From Oceanobacter mangrovi (GTDB taxonomy: Bacteria > Pseudomonadota > Gammaproteobacteria > Pseudomonadales > Oceanobacteraceae), in assembly GCF_019740315.1 (NCBI RefSeq), contig NZ_JAHXZR010000004.1, positions 124,001 to 188,000 on the forward strand: a stretch of DNA of 64,000 nt. Reading direction: 5' to 3'. Under the pieces are notes generated by a model. That model had not been told where the DNA came from. It did not search any database and saw nothing but the letters and a program-made list of their open reading frames with translations. Below are positions 1-8,842 of this stretch, one piece after another. Position numbers and translations under genes: made by a program. Position 1 is the stretch's first letter; every line of letters starts with the position of its first letter.

Positions 1-358
1 GCTCCAGCAAGCCCCAGGTAATATCACCGGCCCAGCCATCCTCGACAATCCCGGCATCACGCTGGAAGGCCTTGACGGCTTTTTGCAGCAAATTTGCTGA
101 GGCTGTTTCACCAGTTTGCGGTTTAGCTGTGGGCTGGTTGAGGTAACCGAGCAAAAACAGCCGGGTCCACAGGGTTTGCTGGTAGGAGGCCGTGTAGGAT
201 TGGTTACGCAAGCTGGCGAGCTGAGGCTGAAAAACACCCAGTAAGTGTTGTTTGTCTGGTAACAGTTGTTGCTCGACGGCCAGATCCAGACCGCCAAACA
301 AACTGCTTGGCAGATTACCGGGCGAACTGCCGGACGAAGTCGACGGTGCAGTGGTCAT
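1..358 (-). CDS. Peptidoglycan-binding-domain protein, C-terminus outside window
   Basis: An open frame on the minus strand starts with ATG at 358 and runs off the left edge of the window, giving 119 visible residues. The last visible stretch (about residues 90-119, containing the segment AVKAFQRDAGIVEDGWAG) resembles a peptidoglycan_binding_1 repeat, in which an amphipathic helix precedes a DGxxGxxT-like turn. The N-terminus is Ser/Pro/Gly-rich, with no signal peptide visible. The gene lies 22 bp downstream of the 112-aa gene and probably shares a transcript with it. The missing C-terminus may carry a catalytic domain, so the function is not assigned. Confidence 0.6.
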   Translation of the reverse strand, partial: MTTAPSTSSGSSPGNLPSSLFGGLDLAVEQQLLPDKQHLLGVFQPQLASLRNQSYTASYQQTLWTRLFLLGYLNQPTAKPQTGETASANLLQKAVKAFQRDAGIVEDGWAGDITWGLLE

Positions 359-380
359 GGCGGCAGGCTCCGGTTTCAGA

Positions 381-719
381 TCAGAGCTTGATACCAAACA
401 GATTCACCAGCATTTCGATGGTTTCCTGACGATTGCTGTGAGCGATTTGTACCAGATCGTTGTGGGCTGCCAGATCGTTTTCAGCGACTTCGTCATCCAT
501 ATAGGTAACGATATCGCCATCGGCATCCATTTTGGTGTAGGCCAGTACCCTGGCGTTGACACTGGCTGCAGCTTTGACTGCGGCCATCACCTCGTCGAGC
601 GTTTGTGGCTGGTTGTCGCCGGTTAGCTCAATCGTGCCCTTGAAGGTGGCGACTTCAACGCTGCTGAGGTCGGAAATGCTGTTTTTGAGGTTTTCGAGTG
701 CGGTCTGGAAACTGGACAT
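381..719 (-). CDS. Small conserved-looking protein of unknown function (112 aa)
   Basis: The start chosen is the ATG at 719, although the frame stays open up to 785. The protein is acidic and soluble, with no membrane segment. A helical N-terminus (FQTALENLKNSISDLSSVEV) is followed by a strand-like segment (VATFKGTIELTG) and a helical C-terminus. I do not recognise the family. It sits between a lysozyme-like gene (62-bp gap) and a peptidoglycan-binding gene (22-bp gap) on the same strand. That makes it a candidate partner or immunity protein of that cell-wall cassette, but this is context only. Confidence 0.6.
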   Translation of the reverse strand: MSSFQTALENLKNSISDLSSVEVATFKGTIELTGDNQPQTLDEVMAAVKAAASVNARVLAYTKMDADGDIVTYMDDEVAENDLAAHNDLVQIAHSNRQETIEMLVNLFGIKL

Positions 720-781
720 AAGATTCTCTATTGGTGGCTGGAACAGGGTTGGGGACAGCGCTGTTGAGTGGTTGTCGTAAA

Positions 782-1576
782 TCAAACATGAATCAGTTCG
801 TCGTCGTGGTAGCTCTGGCCATTGCCACTGAGAATCATCGCGGCTTCAGCATCCCGCCGTTTCAGCAAGCCAGCCAGGCCGCGGCCAGCCCAAATACTTT
901 TCATGGCGATAATCTGGGCGGCGATGCGGTCACAGTCCTGTTGCTGTACCAGTTCGCGAATCAGCGACATTTCCTCACGATTGTTACCTTCGAGCGCCGT
1001 GCCGCGGTTGTAGACCAACGACAGCAGGGCCGTTTGAGTTGCGGGCGGCAGCTGTTCAACGCCAGGATAAGTGGTCAGTAACAGGCGGCCGTAATGGGGA
1101 ATGGAGGTGCGGGTGAAGACATCGACGGCGGCTTGCCACGGAATCTGCAGATGTTTGAGTTTGTTACGTTGCTGGCTGGCCTGACGGCCGGTCAACTGAC
1201 AGCAAGATGCCAGTTGATCAAGGCTGTCGCTGTTCAGCCTGGTGCCCCAGTCGCGGCGTAAATCCGCTTCGTGGCAATAACCGATGTCGTAACCAATACC
1301 AATGGTGATGCCGGATTGGCCACCGGGCCAGGTGGGGGATTGCAGATAATGTTGGTAATACTCCCGGCTGCTGACTTCAAAGCCAATGAGAGTGTCGATA
1401 CCGCTTTTGGTCAGGGTCAGTCCCAGCGTACCGGTAGTGGCCGCAGGTTGCAGGCGGCTGTTGATACCCAGTGCCTGATCAATGGCATCAAGGGTGATAT
1501 GACCGAGTACGCCATCGGCTTCACAGTCCAGCGTGCTTTGAATTCGCTTGAGTCTTTCCTTGATTGAGCTGGCCAT
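782..1576 (-). CDS. Lysozyme-like (GH24-type) peptidoglycan hydrolase
   Basis: The product is 264 aa from the ATG at 1576; an in-frame extension to 1702 is possible but has low-complexity composition. Residues 8-37 look like a peptidoglycan-binding repeat. Residues 52-255 look like a T4-lysozyme/GH24 fold, with a candidate catalytic Glu67 in IGFEVS, the signature GITIGIGYDIGY, a helix with QTALLSLVYNRG, and a closing GLLKRRDAEAAMIL helix typical of the family. No signal peptide is visible, so export would need a holin-type or secretion-system route. Its neighbours are other possible wall-binding proteins. The fold call is fairly secure; activity and physiological role are inferred. Confidence 0.65.
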   Translation of the reverse strand: MASSIKERLKRIQSTLDCEADGVLGHITLDAIDQALGINSRLQPAATTGTLGLTLTKSGIDTLIGFEVSSREYYQHYLQSPTWPGGQSGITIGIGYDIGYCHEADLRRDWGTRLNSDSLDQLASCCQLTGRQASQQRNKLKHLQIPWQAAVDVFTRTSIPHYGRLLLTTYPGVEQLPPATQTALLSLVYNRGTALEGNNREEMSLIRELVQQQDCDRIAAQIIAMKSIWAGRGLAGLLKRRDAEAAMILSGNGQSYHDDELIHV

Positions 1577-1788
1577 ACAATCAATCCCCGATTGTGGTGG
1601 TTGTGACAATGGTTTGGTTGTCAGCTCATATGTTTGACGGATTTTGATGACAGGTAAATGTCCGTCTGGGCCATCGCCGCTGGATCGGCAGGGTTGAGAC
1701 AAAATGATCTATTGGAAAGCAGTGGCGGCTCTGGGTTGTTTTAAAGGATTGTCTGGTGGCTGAACGAAATGGGCAGAGCGGGGGAGTG

Positions 1789-1813
1789 CGACAGGGAAGT
1801 GGCTTCCCTGTCG
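1789..1813. terminator. Perfect 11-bp stem-loop downstream of the SIR2-like gene
   Basis: CGACAGGGAAG (1789-1799) pairs with CTTCCCTGTCG (1803-1813) around a 3-nt loop. It lies just past the stop of the minus-strand SIR2-like gene. There is no U-tract on either side, so it is more likely a 3'-end-stabilising structure than a full intrinsic terminator. Confidence 0.5.
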
Positions 1814-1829
1814 TGGTATGGCGTAAAGC

Positions 1830-2696
1830 TTACACTGCTTCAGCCATGGCAATTTCCATCAGATCGGCCCAGTCGGCATCGATCACTTCGAGGTTTTTCT
1901 TGGCGCAGAAACGCTTTTCCTTGTCGGTGGCGTCTGGCAGCAACACCCAGCCTGCGGGTTCGCCGGCGGCGTAGATAATGTCGCTCAGTACCATGCGTTC
2001 AGTGTCGCGGGTCATGCGCATGCCCATAAACAGGTACTGTTTGCCCTGGCGGTAGTCCTTCAGGAACGAAGGAATCGCAAAACCGCCCATCAGCTCGGTG
2101 ATGTAGTCAACATAGTCGGCATCTGAGGCAATGTAGTTGGCTTCCGGCAGTGGTGAGCCCATTGGCTTGAACAGTACCGGCAGGCTGGCATCAGCGCTGG
2201 CAGCAGTTACTTCCTTGTAGCCTTCCGGATAACCGCTGCCATCGTATTGGTAGATGCGGTAGCGATAGTCGGTGCCGGAAATACGGGCAACACCACAAAT
2301 CAGCAGGTGTGGTTTGTCGGCCCACAACAGCTGCATCTGGGTATCACGGTTGATATCAACCATGTAGGGAATCTCACGTTCACCCAGCCATTGGTGCAAA
2401 CGCGACGGACTCCATTGCTTGCCCAGATAGGTTTCGGTAAGGAAGCGTTCGATGAATTTACGGCCTTTCTTGTTCTCCAGATTCATCGCTGCGCGAGGGA
2501 ATTCATACATCAGTCGCGGTGCCATTGGCTTGCCGTCGTTCATCGCCAGAATCAGGCTGTCACTGTCTGCAGGTATCGGATTTCCCGAGACTTTTTCGGT
2601 TACGCCGGTCAGGGCACCAGGTCCCAGATAGGGCACGATAGTGCCACTTTCAATACCTTGTACCAGTGTTGCCAGCAGCTCTGAAGGTGCAGTCAT
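1830..2696 (-). CDS. SIR2-like domain protein divergent from nifH
   Basis: The product is 288 aa. The start is the ATG at 2696, preceded by an AGGGAG ribosome-binding site. The N-terminal half resembles the SIR2-like Rossmann family: a helix ELLATLVQGIESG leads into the glycine-rich strand-turn TIVPYLGPGAL, followed by a long helical section and the segment YMVDINRDTQ where family members carry their second nucleotide-contacting loop. SIR2-family proteins bind NAD and act as deacylases or NAD hydrolases, but no activity can be read here. It is transcribed away from nifH and could share the NifA sites at 2885-2944. The domain call is moderate and the nif link is by position. Confidence 0.55.
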   Translation of the reverse strand: MTAPSELLATLVQGIESGTIVPYLGPGALTGVTEKVSGNPIPADSDSLILAMNDGKPMAPRLMYEFPRAAMNLENKKGRKFIERFLTETYLGKQWSPSRLHQWLGEREIPYMVDINRDTQMQLLWADKPHLLICGVARISGTDYRYRIYQYDGSGYPEGYKEVTAASADASLPVLFKPMGSPLPEANYIASDADYVDYITELMGGFAIPSFLKDYRQGKQYLFMGMRMTRDTERMVLSDIIYAAGEPAGWVLLPDATDKEKRFCAKKNLEVIDADWADLMEIAMAEAV

Positions 2697-2814
2697 TGTT
2701 GATCTCCCTGTGCTATCTAAAGCAGTTGAATCATGAATTGTTGGTGTCACCACCAGCATCATTGCTACAGGTCAATTTCAATATACGTGCCGTTCCTGTA
2801 TGGCCGCTTCATTC

Positions 2815-2830
2815 TGCCTTTCACCAGCCT
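2815..2830 (-). promoter_or_regulatory. Weak candidate sigma-54 promoter for the SIR2-like gene
   Basis: Read on the minus strand the site is AGGCTGGTGAAAGGCA: GG and GC are exactly 10 nt apart, but the rest of the -24/-12 consensus is poor. It lies between the SIR2-like start and the two NifA-type sites at 2885-2944, which is the expected order. This is a suggestion only. Confidence 0.25.
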
Positions 2831-2884
2831 GACGCTGCTTATAAGGGCCGTTGCCCTGTCTGCCTGCTACGCCAATGCGACCGC

Positions 2885-2944
2885 TGTGATATTTGCGACA
2901 AAGGCTGCGGAGCCAATAACCATATTGTTGTTGTGTGTATGACA
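2885..2944. promoter_or_regulatory. Tandem NifA upstream activator sites (UAS) of nifH
   Basis: Two exact TGT-N10-ACA sequences lie at 2885-2900 and 2929-2944, 44 bp apart (about four helical turns). They are 107-166 bp upstream of the nifH -24 element, where NifA enhancers are normally found. The sites are palindromic, so they could also serve the divergent SIR2-like gene. A single match occurs by chance about once per 4 kb, but a doublet here is unlikely to be accidental. Confidence 0.85.
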
Positions 2945-3050
2945 AAGTGCAGGAATTGTCGTACAGAAAACCCGGGTTTAGCCCGGTCGATACCGGTCGT
3001 TAAAATTAAAATTCTTTAAAAAACAATAACTTAAAATTTTCATGCCGCTC

Positions 3051-3066
3051 TGGCACAAGGTTCGCA
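3051..3066 (+). promoter_or_regulatory. Sigma-54 (-24/-12) promoter of nifHDK
   Basis: The site TGGCACAAGGTTCGCA has GG (3052-3053) and GC (3064-3065) separated by exactly 10 nt. Only the -12 TTGC is imperfect (TCGC). Transcription should start near 3076, leaving a leader of about 117 nt before nifH. A strongly A/T-rich stretch (3001-3040) lies between the enhancers and the promoter and could be bent by IHF, although no good IHF consensus was found there. Confidence 0.85.
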
Positions 3067-3087
3067 GTAGCTATCTCGTTGTTGGTA

Positions 3088-3130
3088 GGTGTGCAAGGAG
3101 AGCTGCACACCGCAACCGGAGCAAGCGGTT
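3088..3130 (+). promoter_or_regulatory. Stem-loops in the nifH 5' leader
   Basis: GGTGTGCA (3088-3095) pairs perfectly with TGCACACC (3104-3111) around an 8-nt loop that contains AGGAGAG. A second, weaker stem AACCG/CGGTT (3114-3118 with 3126-3130) follows. The hairpin is close to the predicted 5' end of the transcript and could protect the abundant nifH mRNA or be a target for an RNA or RNA-binding regulator. Confidence 0.55.
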
Positions 3131-3180
3131 ACCCGGCAATGCCTGCACTCGGAGGCAAAGGTCCCAGCCCTAACAATTAG

Positions 3181-4071
<891 letters not shown>

Positions 4072-4083
4072 TTTTAATCAGTC

Positions 4084-4189
4084 GGCGAGTTTGCCTCGCC
4101 ACCGGATTTGTATCCTGGTGATGCGGATCCTGCTCGGGACGGGGTGGATTGACCCCGTCGGAATCCGGGGCCGTCCCCTCTGGCCCCGG
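4084..4189 (+). promoter_or_regulatory. Three consecutive stem-loops between nifH and nifD
   Basis: Perfect stems are GGCGAG/CTCGCC (4084-4100), GACGGGGT/ACCCCGTC (4138-4159) and CCGGGGCC/GGCCCCGG (4165-4189). None is followed by a run of U, so complete termination is not expected. In other diazotrophs such structures stabilise nifH mRNA after processing, giving more NifH than NifDK; that role is inferred here. Confidence 0.7.
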
Positions 4190-4223
4190 TCTGCTACCCG
4201 TCAAAATTTGAAGGAGGCCCAAA

Positions 4224-5705
4224 ATGGCCATGTCACGCGATGAAGTGGAATCGTTGATTCAGGAAGTGCTCGAGGTTTATCCGGAGAAAGCCCAGAAAAA
4301 CCGTGAAAAGCACTTGACTCCAAACGATCCTGAATTGGAACAATCCAAGAAGTGCATCACTTCCAACAAAAAGTCCCTGCCAGGTGTTATGACCATTCGT
4401 GGTTGTGCCTACGCTGGTTCCAAGGGTGTGGTTTGGGGTCCTATCAAGGACATGATCCACATCTCTCACGGTCCGGTTGGTTGTGGCCAATACAGCCGCG
4501 CAGGTCGTCGTAACTACTACATCGGTACTACCGGTGTGAACACCTTCGTTACCATGAACTTTACTTCTGACTTCCAGGAGAAAGACATTGTATTCGGCGG
4601 TGACAAGAAGCTGGCTACCCTGATCGACGAAATCGAAACCCTGTTCCCGCTGAACAAGGGCATCTCCATTCAGTCCGAATGTCCAATCGGTCTGATCGGT
4701 GACGATATCGAAGCCGTTTCCAAGAAAAAATCTGCTGAGCACGGCAAGGTTGTAGTTCCGGTTCGTTGTGAAGGTTTCCGCGGCGTTTCCCAGTCTCTGG
4801 GTCACCACATTGCCAACGATGCTATCCGTGACTGGACTCTGGGCGCTCGTGACGACGACAACAGCTTCCCACAAACCGATTACGACGTAGCCATCATTGG
4901 TGACTACAACATCGGTGGTGACGCCTGGTCTTCCCGTATCCTGCTGGAAGAAATGGGTCTGCGTGTTGTTGCTCAATGGTCCGGTGACGGCACCATTGCT
5001 GAAATGGAACTGACTCCAAAGGTCAAGCTGAACCTGGTTCACTGCTACCGTTCCATGAACTACATCTCCCGTCACATGGAAGAGAAGTACAAGATTCCCT
5101 GGATGGAATACAACTTCTTCGGTCCAACCAAGACTGCTGAATCCCTGCGTGCAATCGCTGCCAAGTTTGACGAAAGCATCCAGGCCAAGTGTGAAGAAGT
5201 TATCGCCAAGTACCAGCCTGAATGGGAAGCCGTGGTTGCCAAGTACCGTCCACGTCTGGAAGGCAAGCGCGTAATGCTTTACATCGGCGGTCTGCGTCCA
5301 CGTCACGTGATCGGCGCATACGAAGATCTGGGCATGGAAGTAGTTGGTACCGGTTATGAATTCGGTCACAACGATGACTACGACCGTACCCTGAAAGAAA
5401 TGGGCGACGCTACCCTGCTGTACGATGACGTGACTGGCTACGAATTCGAAGAATTCGTTAAACGCGTCAAGCCTGACCTGATCGGTTCCGGCATCAAGGA
5501 AAAGTACATCTTCCAGAAAATGGGTGTGCCTTTCCGTCAGATGCACTCCTGGGATTATTCAGGCCCATACCATGGCTTCGATGGTTTCGCCATCTTCGCC
5601 CGCGATATGGACATGACCCTGAACAACCCATGCTGGGGACTCCTGCAGGCTCCATGGAAGAAGTCTACCGAAGCTGCTGATGAAGCAGTGGCGGCTTCTG
5701 CCTGA
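4224..5705 (+). CDS. nifD: Nitrogenase MoFe protein alpha chain
   Basis: NifD (493 aa) binds the FeMo-cofactor and, with NifK, forms the alpha2-beta2 dinitrogenase in the cytoplasm. The start ATG at 4224 has an AAGGAGG site; an ATG two codons later is the alternative. P-cluster cysteines are visible at residue 61 ([10 protein letters not shown]), in [10 protein letters not shown] and in [12 protein letters not shown]. The FeMo-co histidine lies in [13 protein letters not shown] and the cofactor cysteine region is around [10 protein letters not shown]. Its length equals that of the Azotobacter protein, with only scattered differences from the sequence I recall. It is followed by a strong hairpin and nifK. 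Confidence 0.98.
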   Translation: MAMSRDEVESLIQEVLEVYPEKAQKNREKHLTPNDPELEQSKKCITSNKKSLPGVMTIRGCAYAGSKGVVWGPIKDMIHISHGPVGCGQYSRAGRRNYYIGTTGVNTFVTMNFTSDFQEKDIVFGGDKKLATLIDEIETLFPLNKGISIQSECPIGLIGDDIEAVSKKKSAEHGKVVVPVRCEGFRGVSQSLGHHIANDAIRDWTLGARDDDNSFPQTDYDVAIIGDYNIGGDAWSSRILLEEMGLRVVAQWSGDGTIAEMELTPKVKLNLVHCYRSMNYISRHMEEKYKIPWMEYNFFGPTKTAESLRAIAAKFDESIQAKCEEVIAKYQPEWEAVVAKYRPRLEGKRVMLYIGGLRPRHVIGAYEDLGMEVVGTGYEFGHNDDYDRTLKEMGDATLLYDDVTGYEFEEFVKRVKPDLIGSGIKEKYIFQKMGVPFRQMHSWDYSGPYHGFDGFAIFARDMDMTLNNPCWGLLQAPWKKSTEAADEAVAASA

Positions 5706-5734
5706 TCCCGCACTGTTCCAGTAATGCAAGGACC

Positions 5735-5758
5735 TGGGTGCGCCTGATGGCGCACCCA
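5735..5758 (+). promoter_or_regulatory. Perfect 10-bp stem-loop between nifD and nifK
   Basis: TGGGTGCGCC (5735-5744) and GGCGCACCCA (5749-5758) form a perfect stem with a 4-nt loop. It has no U-tract. It lies in the 109-bp nifD-nifK spacer and probably influences mRNA processing or stability rather than ending transcription. Confidence 0.6.
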
Positions 5759-5814
5759 CAACCAAGCCAATTACCCGTCGGCCGCAGATGAGCGGGGCGG
5801 GAGGAGAGAGAACT

Positions 5815-7386
5815 ATGAGCCAGTCAGTAGACAACATCATGCCAAGCTATCCTTTGTTTCGTGAAGACGAATACAAAGACATGCTGGCCAAGAAAAAGGC
5901 TGATTTCGAAGAAGCCCACACCCAGGAAAAAATCGACGAGACTTTCCTGTGGACCACTACTGAAGAGTACAAGGAGCTGAACTTCAAGCGTGAAGCTCTG
6001 ACTGTTAACCCAGCCAAGGCCTGTCAGCCTCTGGGTGCCGTACTGTGCTCTCTGGGTTTCGAAAAAACCATGCCATACGTGCACGGTTCCCAGGGTTGTG
6101 TTGCTTACTTCCGTACCTACTTCAACCGTCACTTCAAGGAGCCGATCGCTTGTGTATCTGACTCCATGACTGAAGACGCTGCGGTATTCGGTGGTCAGCA
6201 AAACATGAAGGACGGTCTGGAAAACTGTAAGGCTATCTACAAGCCAGACATGATCGCGGTATCCACTACCTGTATGGCAGAGGTTATCGGTGACGACTTG
6301 AACGCCTTCATCAACAACTCCAAGAAAGAAGGTCATATTCCTCAGGAATATCCAACTCCTTTCGCCCACACGCCATCTTTCGTGGGTTCCCACGTAACTG
6401 GTTGGGACAACATGTTTGAGGGTATCGCGCGTTACTTCACCCTCAACTTCATGGAAGACAAGGTAGTTGGTTCCAACGGCAAGCTGAACCTGGTTCCTGG
6501 TTTTGAAACCTACCTGGGCAACTACCGTGTTATCAAGCGCATGATGAAGGAAATGGATGTTGACTTCACCCTGCTGTCTGACCCTGAAGAAATTCTGGAT
6601 ACCCCAGCTGACGGTACTTTCCGCATGTACGCTGGTGGTACTACCCAGGATGAAATCAAGGACGCGCCAAACGCCCTGAACACCATCCTGCTGCAACCAA
6701 ACCAGCTGGTTAAGACCGAAAAATTCGCCAAGAACGTCTGGAAACACGAAGTTCCAAAGAACAAGATCCCAATGGGTCTGGCCTGGACCGACGAATTCCT
6801 GATGACTGTCAGCGAAATCACTGGCAAGCCAATTCCTGCCAGCCTGGAAAAAGAACGTGGTCGTCTGGTTGACATGATCACCGACTCCCACACCTGGCTG
6901 CACGGCAAGAAGTTTGCTCTGTGGGGCGACCCGGACTACGTGGAAGGTATGACCAAGTTCCTGCTGGAACTGGGTTGTGAGCCTACTCACATCCTTTCCA
7001 ACAACGCCAACAAGCGTTGGAAGAAAATGATGGACGCCATGCTGGCCGAATACCCACAAGGTGCAGATTGTGAAGTTCACATTGGTAAAGACCTGTGGCA
7101 CATGCGTTCCCTGGTATTCACCAACAAGCCTGACTTCATGATTGGTAACAGCTACGGCAAGTTCATCCAGCGTGACACCCTGTACAAAGGCAAAGAATTC
7201 GAAGTACCGCTGATCCGTATCGGCTTCCCGATCTTTGACCGTCACCACATGCATCGTCAAACCACTCTGGGTTACGAAGGTGCCATGCAGATCGTAACCA
7301 CTCTGGTTAACTCTGTACTGGAACGCCTGGATGACGAGACTCGTGGCATGCAGACCACTGACTATAACTACGACCTGGTTCGCTAA
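5815..7386 (+). CDS. nifK: Nitrogenase MoFe protein beta chain
   Basis: NifK (523 aa, the same length as the Azotobacter protein) pairs with NifD and shares the P-cluster at the subunit interface. The start ATG at 5815 has GGAGGAGAG upstream; a longer frame opens at 5788 but lacks a ribosome-binding site. P-cluster ligands appear as Cys70 (AKACQPLG), Cys95 (GSQGCVAYFR) and the cysteine of STTCMAEVIGDD. The N-terminal extension that wraps NifD is present. The third gene of the nifHDK operon, it is followed by an unusually structured 236-bp spacer before nifT. Confidence 0.98.
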   Translation: MSQSVDNIMPSYPLFREDEYKDMLAKKKADFEEAHTQEKIDETFLWTTTEEYKELNFKREALTVNPAKACQPLGAVLCSLGFEKTMPYVHGSQGCVAYFRTYFNRHFKEPIACVSDSMTEDAAVFGGQQNMKDGLENCKAIYKPDMIAVSTTCMAEVIGDDLNAFINNSKKEGHIPQEYPTPFAHTPSFVGSHVTGWDNMFEGIARYFTLNFMEDKVVGSNGKLNLVPGFETYLGNYRVIKRMMKEMDVDFTLLSDPEEILDTPADGTFRMYAGGTTQDEIKDAPNALNTILLQPNQLVKTEKFAKNVWKHEVPKNKIPMGLAWTDEFLMTVSEITGKPIPASLEKERGRLVDMITDSHTWLHGKKFALWGDPDYVEGMTKFLLELGCEPTHILSNNANKRWKKMMDAMLAEYPQGADCEVHIGKDLWHMRSLVFTNKPDFMIGNSYGKFIQRDTLYKGKEFEVPLIRIGFPIFDRHHMHRQTTLGYEGAMQIVTTLVNSVLERLDDETRGMQTTDYNYDLVR

Positions 7387-7429
7387 GGCTTACCAAGGGG
7401 TTCAGCCAGTGATGGCGAAGGCCCTGACC

Positions 7430-7564
7430 GTGCTGGTAACGACACAGTTACCAGCACAGTCACAGTAGTTATTGAAACCGCGAGTCGCCACAAGCGCTCG
7501 TGGTTTTGTGGTTTCTGGAGGCTCTCCAGAGTTCATTGCCGGATCTGCAGGCAGTGAACTCTGG
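7430..7564 (+). promoter_or_regulatory. Cluster of three long stem-loops in the nifK-nifT spacer
   Basis: Stems are GTGCTGGTAAC/GTTACCAGCAC (7430-7457, 11 bp), an imperfect AAACCGCGAG/CTCGTGGTTT pair (about 7475-7506), and a 15-bp stem at 7526-7540 with 7550-7564 that has a single G-U pair. No U-tract follows any of them. They probably separate a highly expressed nifHDK mRNA from the less-needed downstream genes, or yield a processed small RNA. Confidence 0.6.
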
Positions 7565-7622
7565 CCAGCCTGTGCCCGATTCAGGACGGCAACAACTTAC
7601 TCACAGAAAAGAGGGATACCCC

Positions 7623-7844
7623 ATGCCAAGCGTCATGCTGCGTGAAAACGACAAGGGCGAACTGACCCTGTATGTACCAAAGAAAGACCAGGAAGACGTT
7701 ATCGCTTCCATCGAATTTGATACAGAGGATGCCTGGGGTGGTGAGCTGACCCTCGGCGATGGTTCCAGCTTTGTGATCGACAAGATGCCGGGCAAACCAG
7801 ATCTGCCAATCACAGTACGAGCCAAACGCGGCGCCGAGGCCTGA
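7623..7844 (+). CDS. nifT: NifT
   Basis: NifT is 73 aa, starting with MPSVMLRE at the ATG at 7623; the open frame upstream runs through the hairpin region and is not coding. NifT (FixU family) is a small conserved beta-rich protein encoded after nifK in most Azotobacter-type clusters. Its molecular role is unknown, and mutants elsewhere have mild phenotypes. The segment FDTEDAWGGELTLGDG is characteristic. It is followed by nifY with 1 bp between stop and start, so the two are translationally coupled. Confidence 0.9.
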   Translation: MPSVMLRENDKGELTLYVPKKDQEDVIASIEFDTEDAWGGELTLGDGSSFVIDKMPGKPDLPITVRAKRGAEA

Positions 7845-7845
7845 T

Positions 7846-8556
7846 ATGAATCGGGTCCGCCCTCTCACTGACGATATGGCCCTGCGCATAGGCATGGCCC
7901 ATCGATGCCTGCCGGGCGTGGAGCTGGATGAGTGGGTGGCTGTGGTGATTCGGGCGGTGGGGGTTCCCCTCAGCCCGGAGCGGGTCAAGCGCCTGCGACT
8001 CAAACGCTTGCGGCAGGCCGGTCGGCTGGTATTACGCAACCTGACCGATGATCAGCTGCGCAATGCCATGTCCAGTCTGCGTGGTCACGGGGTTGATCTG
8101 CGGGCAACCCTGCCGGCTGTAGAACCTTATCAGGACGGCGATATGCCAGGTTCGCTGCGGGCGGCCTGCGCTTCCAATCGTGGTGACCGCATTGATGCGC
8201 CGTTTGGCAATTGTGACCGTTTTTTGATCTATCAGGTGTCCGTACAGGAAATCCGCCTGATCGAGATCCGCGAAGTATCCGAACACTTGCGCGGCCATAG
8301 TCCACGCGAACGTTACGATGCCCGCACCGATATGCTGGCCGACTGCCAGCTGGTCTGCTCACTGACGCTGGGGGCTACCGCCGGTGCCAGCGTGGTCAGG
8401 GCCGGACTGCACCCGATCCGCACAGTGGCACCCAGACCAGCGCCGGAATTGTTGGCCGAGCTGCAGGAAGTCATGGCGGACAATCCGCCACCATGGATGG
8501 ATAACCTCATGCGCGGTCAGACGCGCGAGCGAATCAAACAGGAGTCATGGGTATGA
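7846..8556 (+). CDS. nifY: NifY, apo-dinitrogenase / FeMo-cofactor chaperone
   Basis: NifY is 236 aa. The N-terminal 95 residues form the helical domain of the NifY/NafY group (LRLKRLRQAGRLVLRNLT and following). Residues about 110-215 form a dinitrogenase iron-molybdenum cofactor-binding domain (ACASNRGDRIDAPFGNCDRF). This family binds cofactor-deficient MoFe protein and/or FeMo-co during insertion. Where its paralogues here carry QHFG, this protein has APFG, so the conserved histidine of the motif is missing. The next gene starts inside its stop codon. Confidence 0.85.
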   Translation: MNRVRPLTDDMALRIGMAHRCLPGVELDEWVAVVIRAVGVPLSPERVKRLRLKRLRQAGRLVLRNLTDDQLRNAMSSLRGHGVDLRATLPAVEPYQDGDMPGSLRAACASNRGDRIDAPFGNCDRFLIYQVSVQEIRLIEIREVSEHLRGHSPRERYDARTDMLADCQLVCSLTLGATAGASVVRAGLHPIRTVAPRPAPELLAELQEVMADNPPPWMDNLMRGQTRERIKQESWV

Positions 8557-8819
8557 TCAAATCAGACGATATTCTGGCCATGTGTGAGCTGGCCGATGAG
8601 ATGGGCCTGAGTGAGCAGTTGATCAGCAAGCTGCGTGAAATCTATCCGGGCAAGGGCCTGACCTGGTGTTCGGAAGACGACATCAACCATGGCAAGCCCT
8701 ACCTGGAACGCGACAAATACCTGGTGTACCTGGTCGATTCCAGAGATCACTGTTCAATTTTGACCAACGATGAAGAGATCGCCACCGGGGTGGTGTTTGC
8801 GGAATTGTATGAAGACTGA
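8553..8819 (+). CDS. Conserved nif-cluster protein of unknown function (88 aa)
   Basis: The start chosen is the ATG at 8553, which overlaps the nifY stop (ATGA) and lies 8 nt after GGAG; the ATG at 8547 is too close to that site. The protein is small, acidic and soluble. A helical N-terminus (ILAMCELADEMGLSEQLI) is followed by a strand-rich C-terminus (LERDKYLVYLVDSRDHC). A gene of this size occurs at the same place after nifY in Azotobacter-type clusters. I know no assigned function. Coupling to nifY suggests a minor role in MoFe-protein maturation. Confidence 0.75.
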   Translation: MIKSDDILAMCELADEMGLSEQLISKLREIYPGKGLTWCSEDDINHGKPYLERDKYLVYLVDSRDHCSILTNDEEIATGVVFAELYED

Positions 8820-8842
8820 ATTCCTGTGGCGGGAGGCCCAGC

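Noticed and set aside
1593-1608. TGT-N10-ACA match upstream of the lysozyme-like gene
   Set aside because: It lies only 17 bp before the likely start codon with no -24/-12 element nearby. About 15 chance matches are expected in 64 kb.
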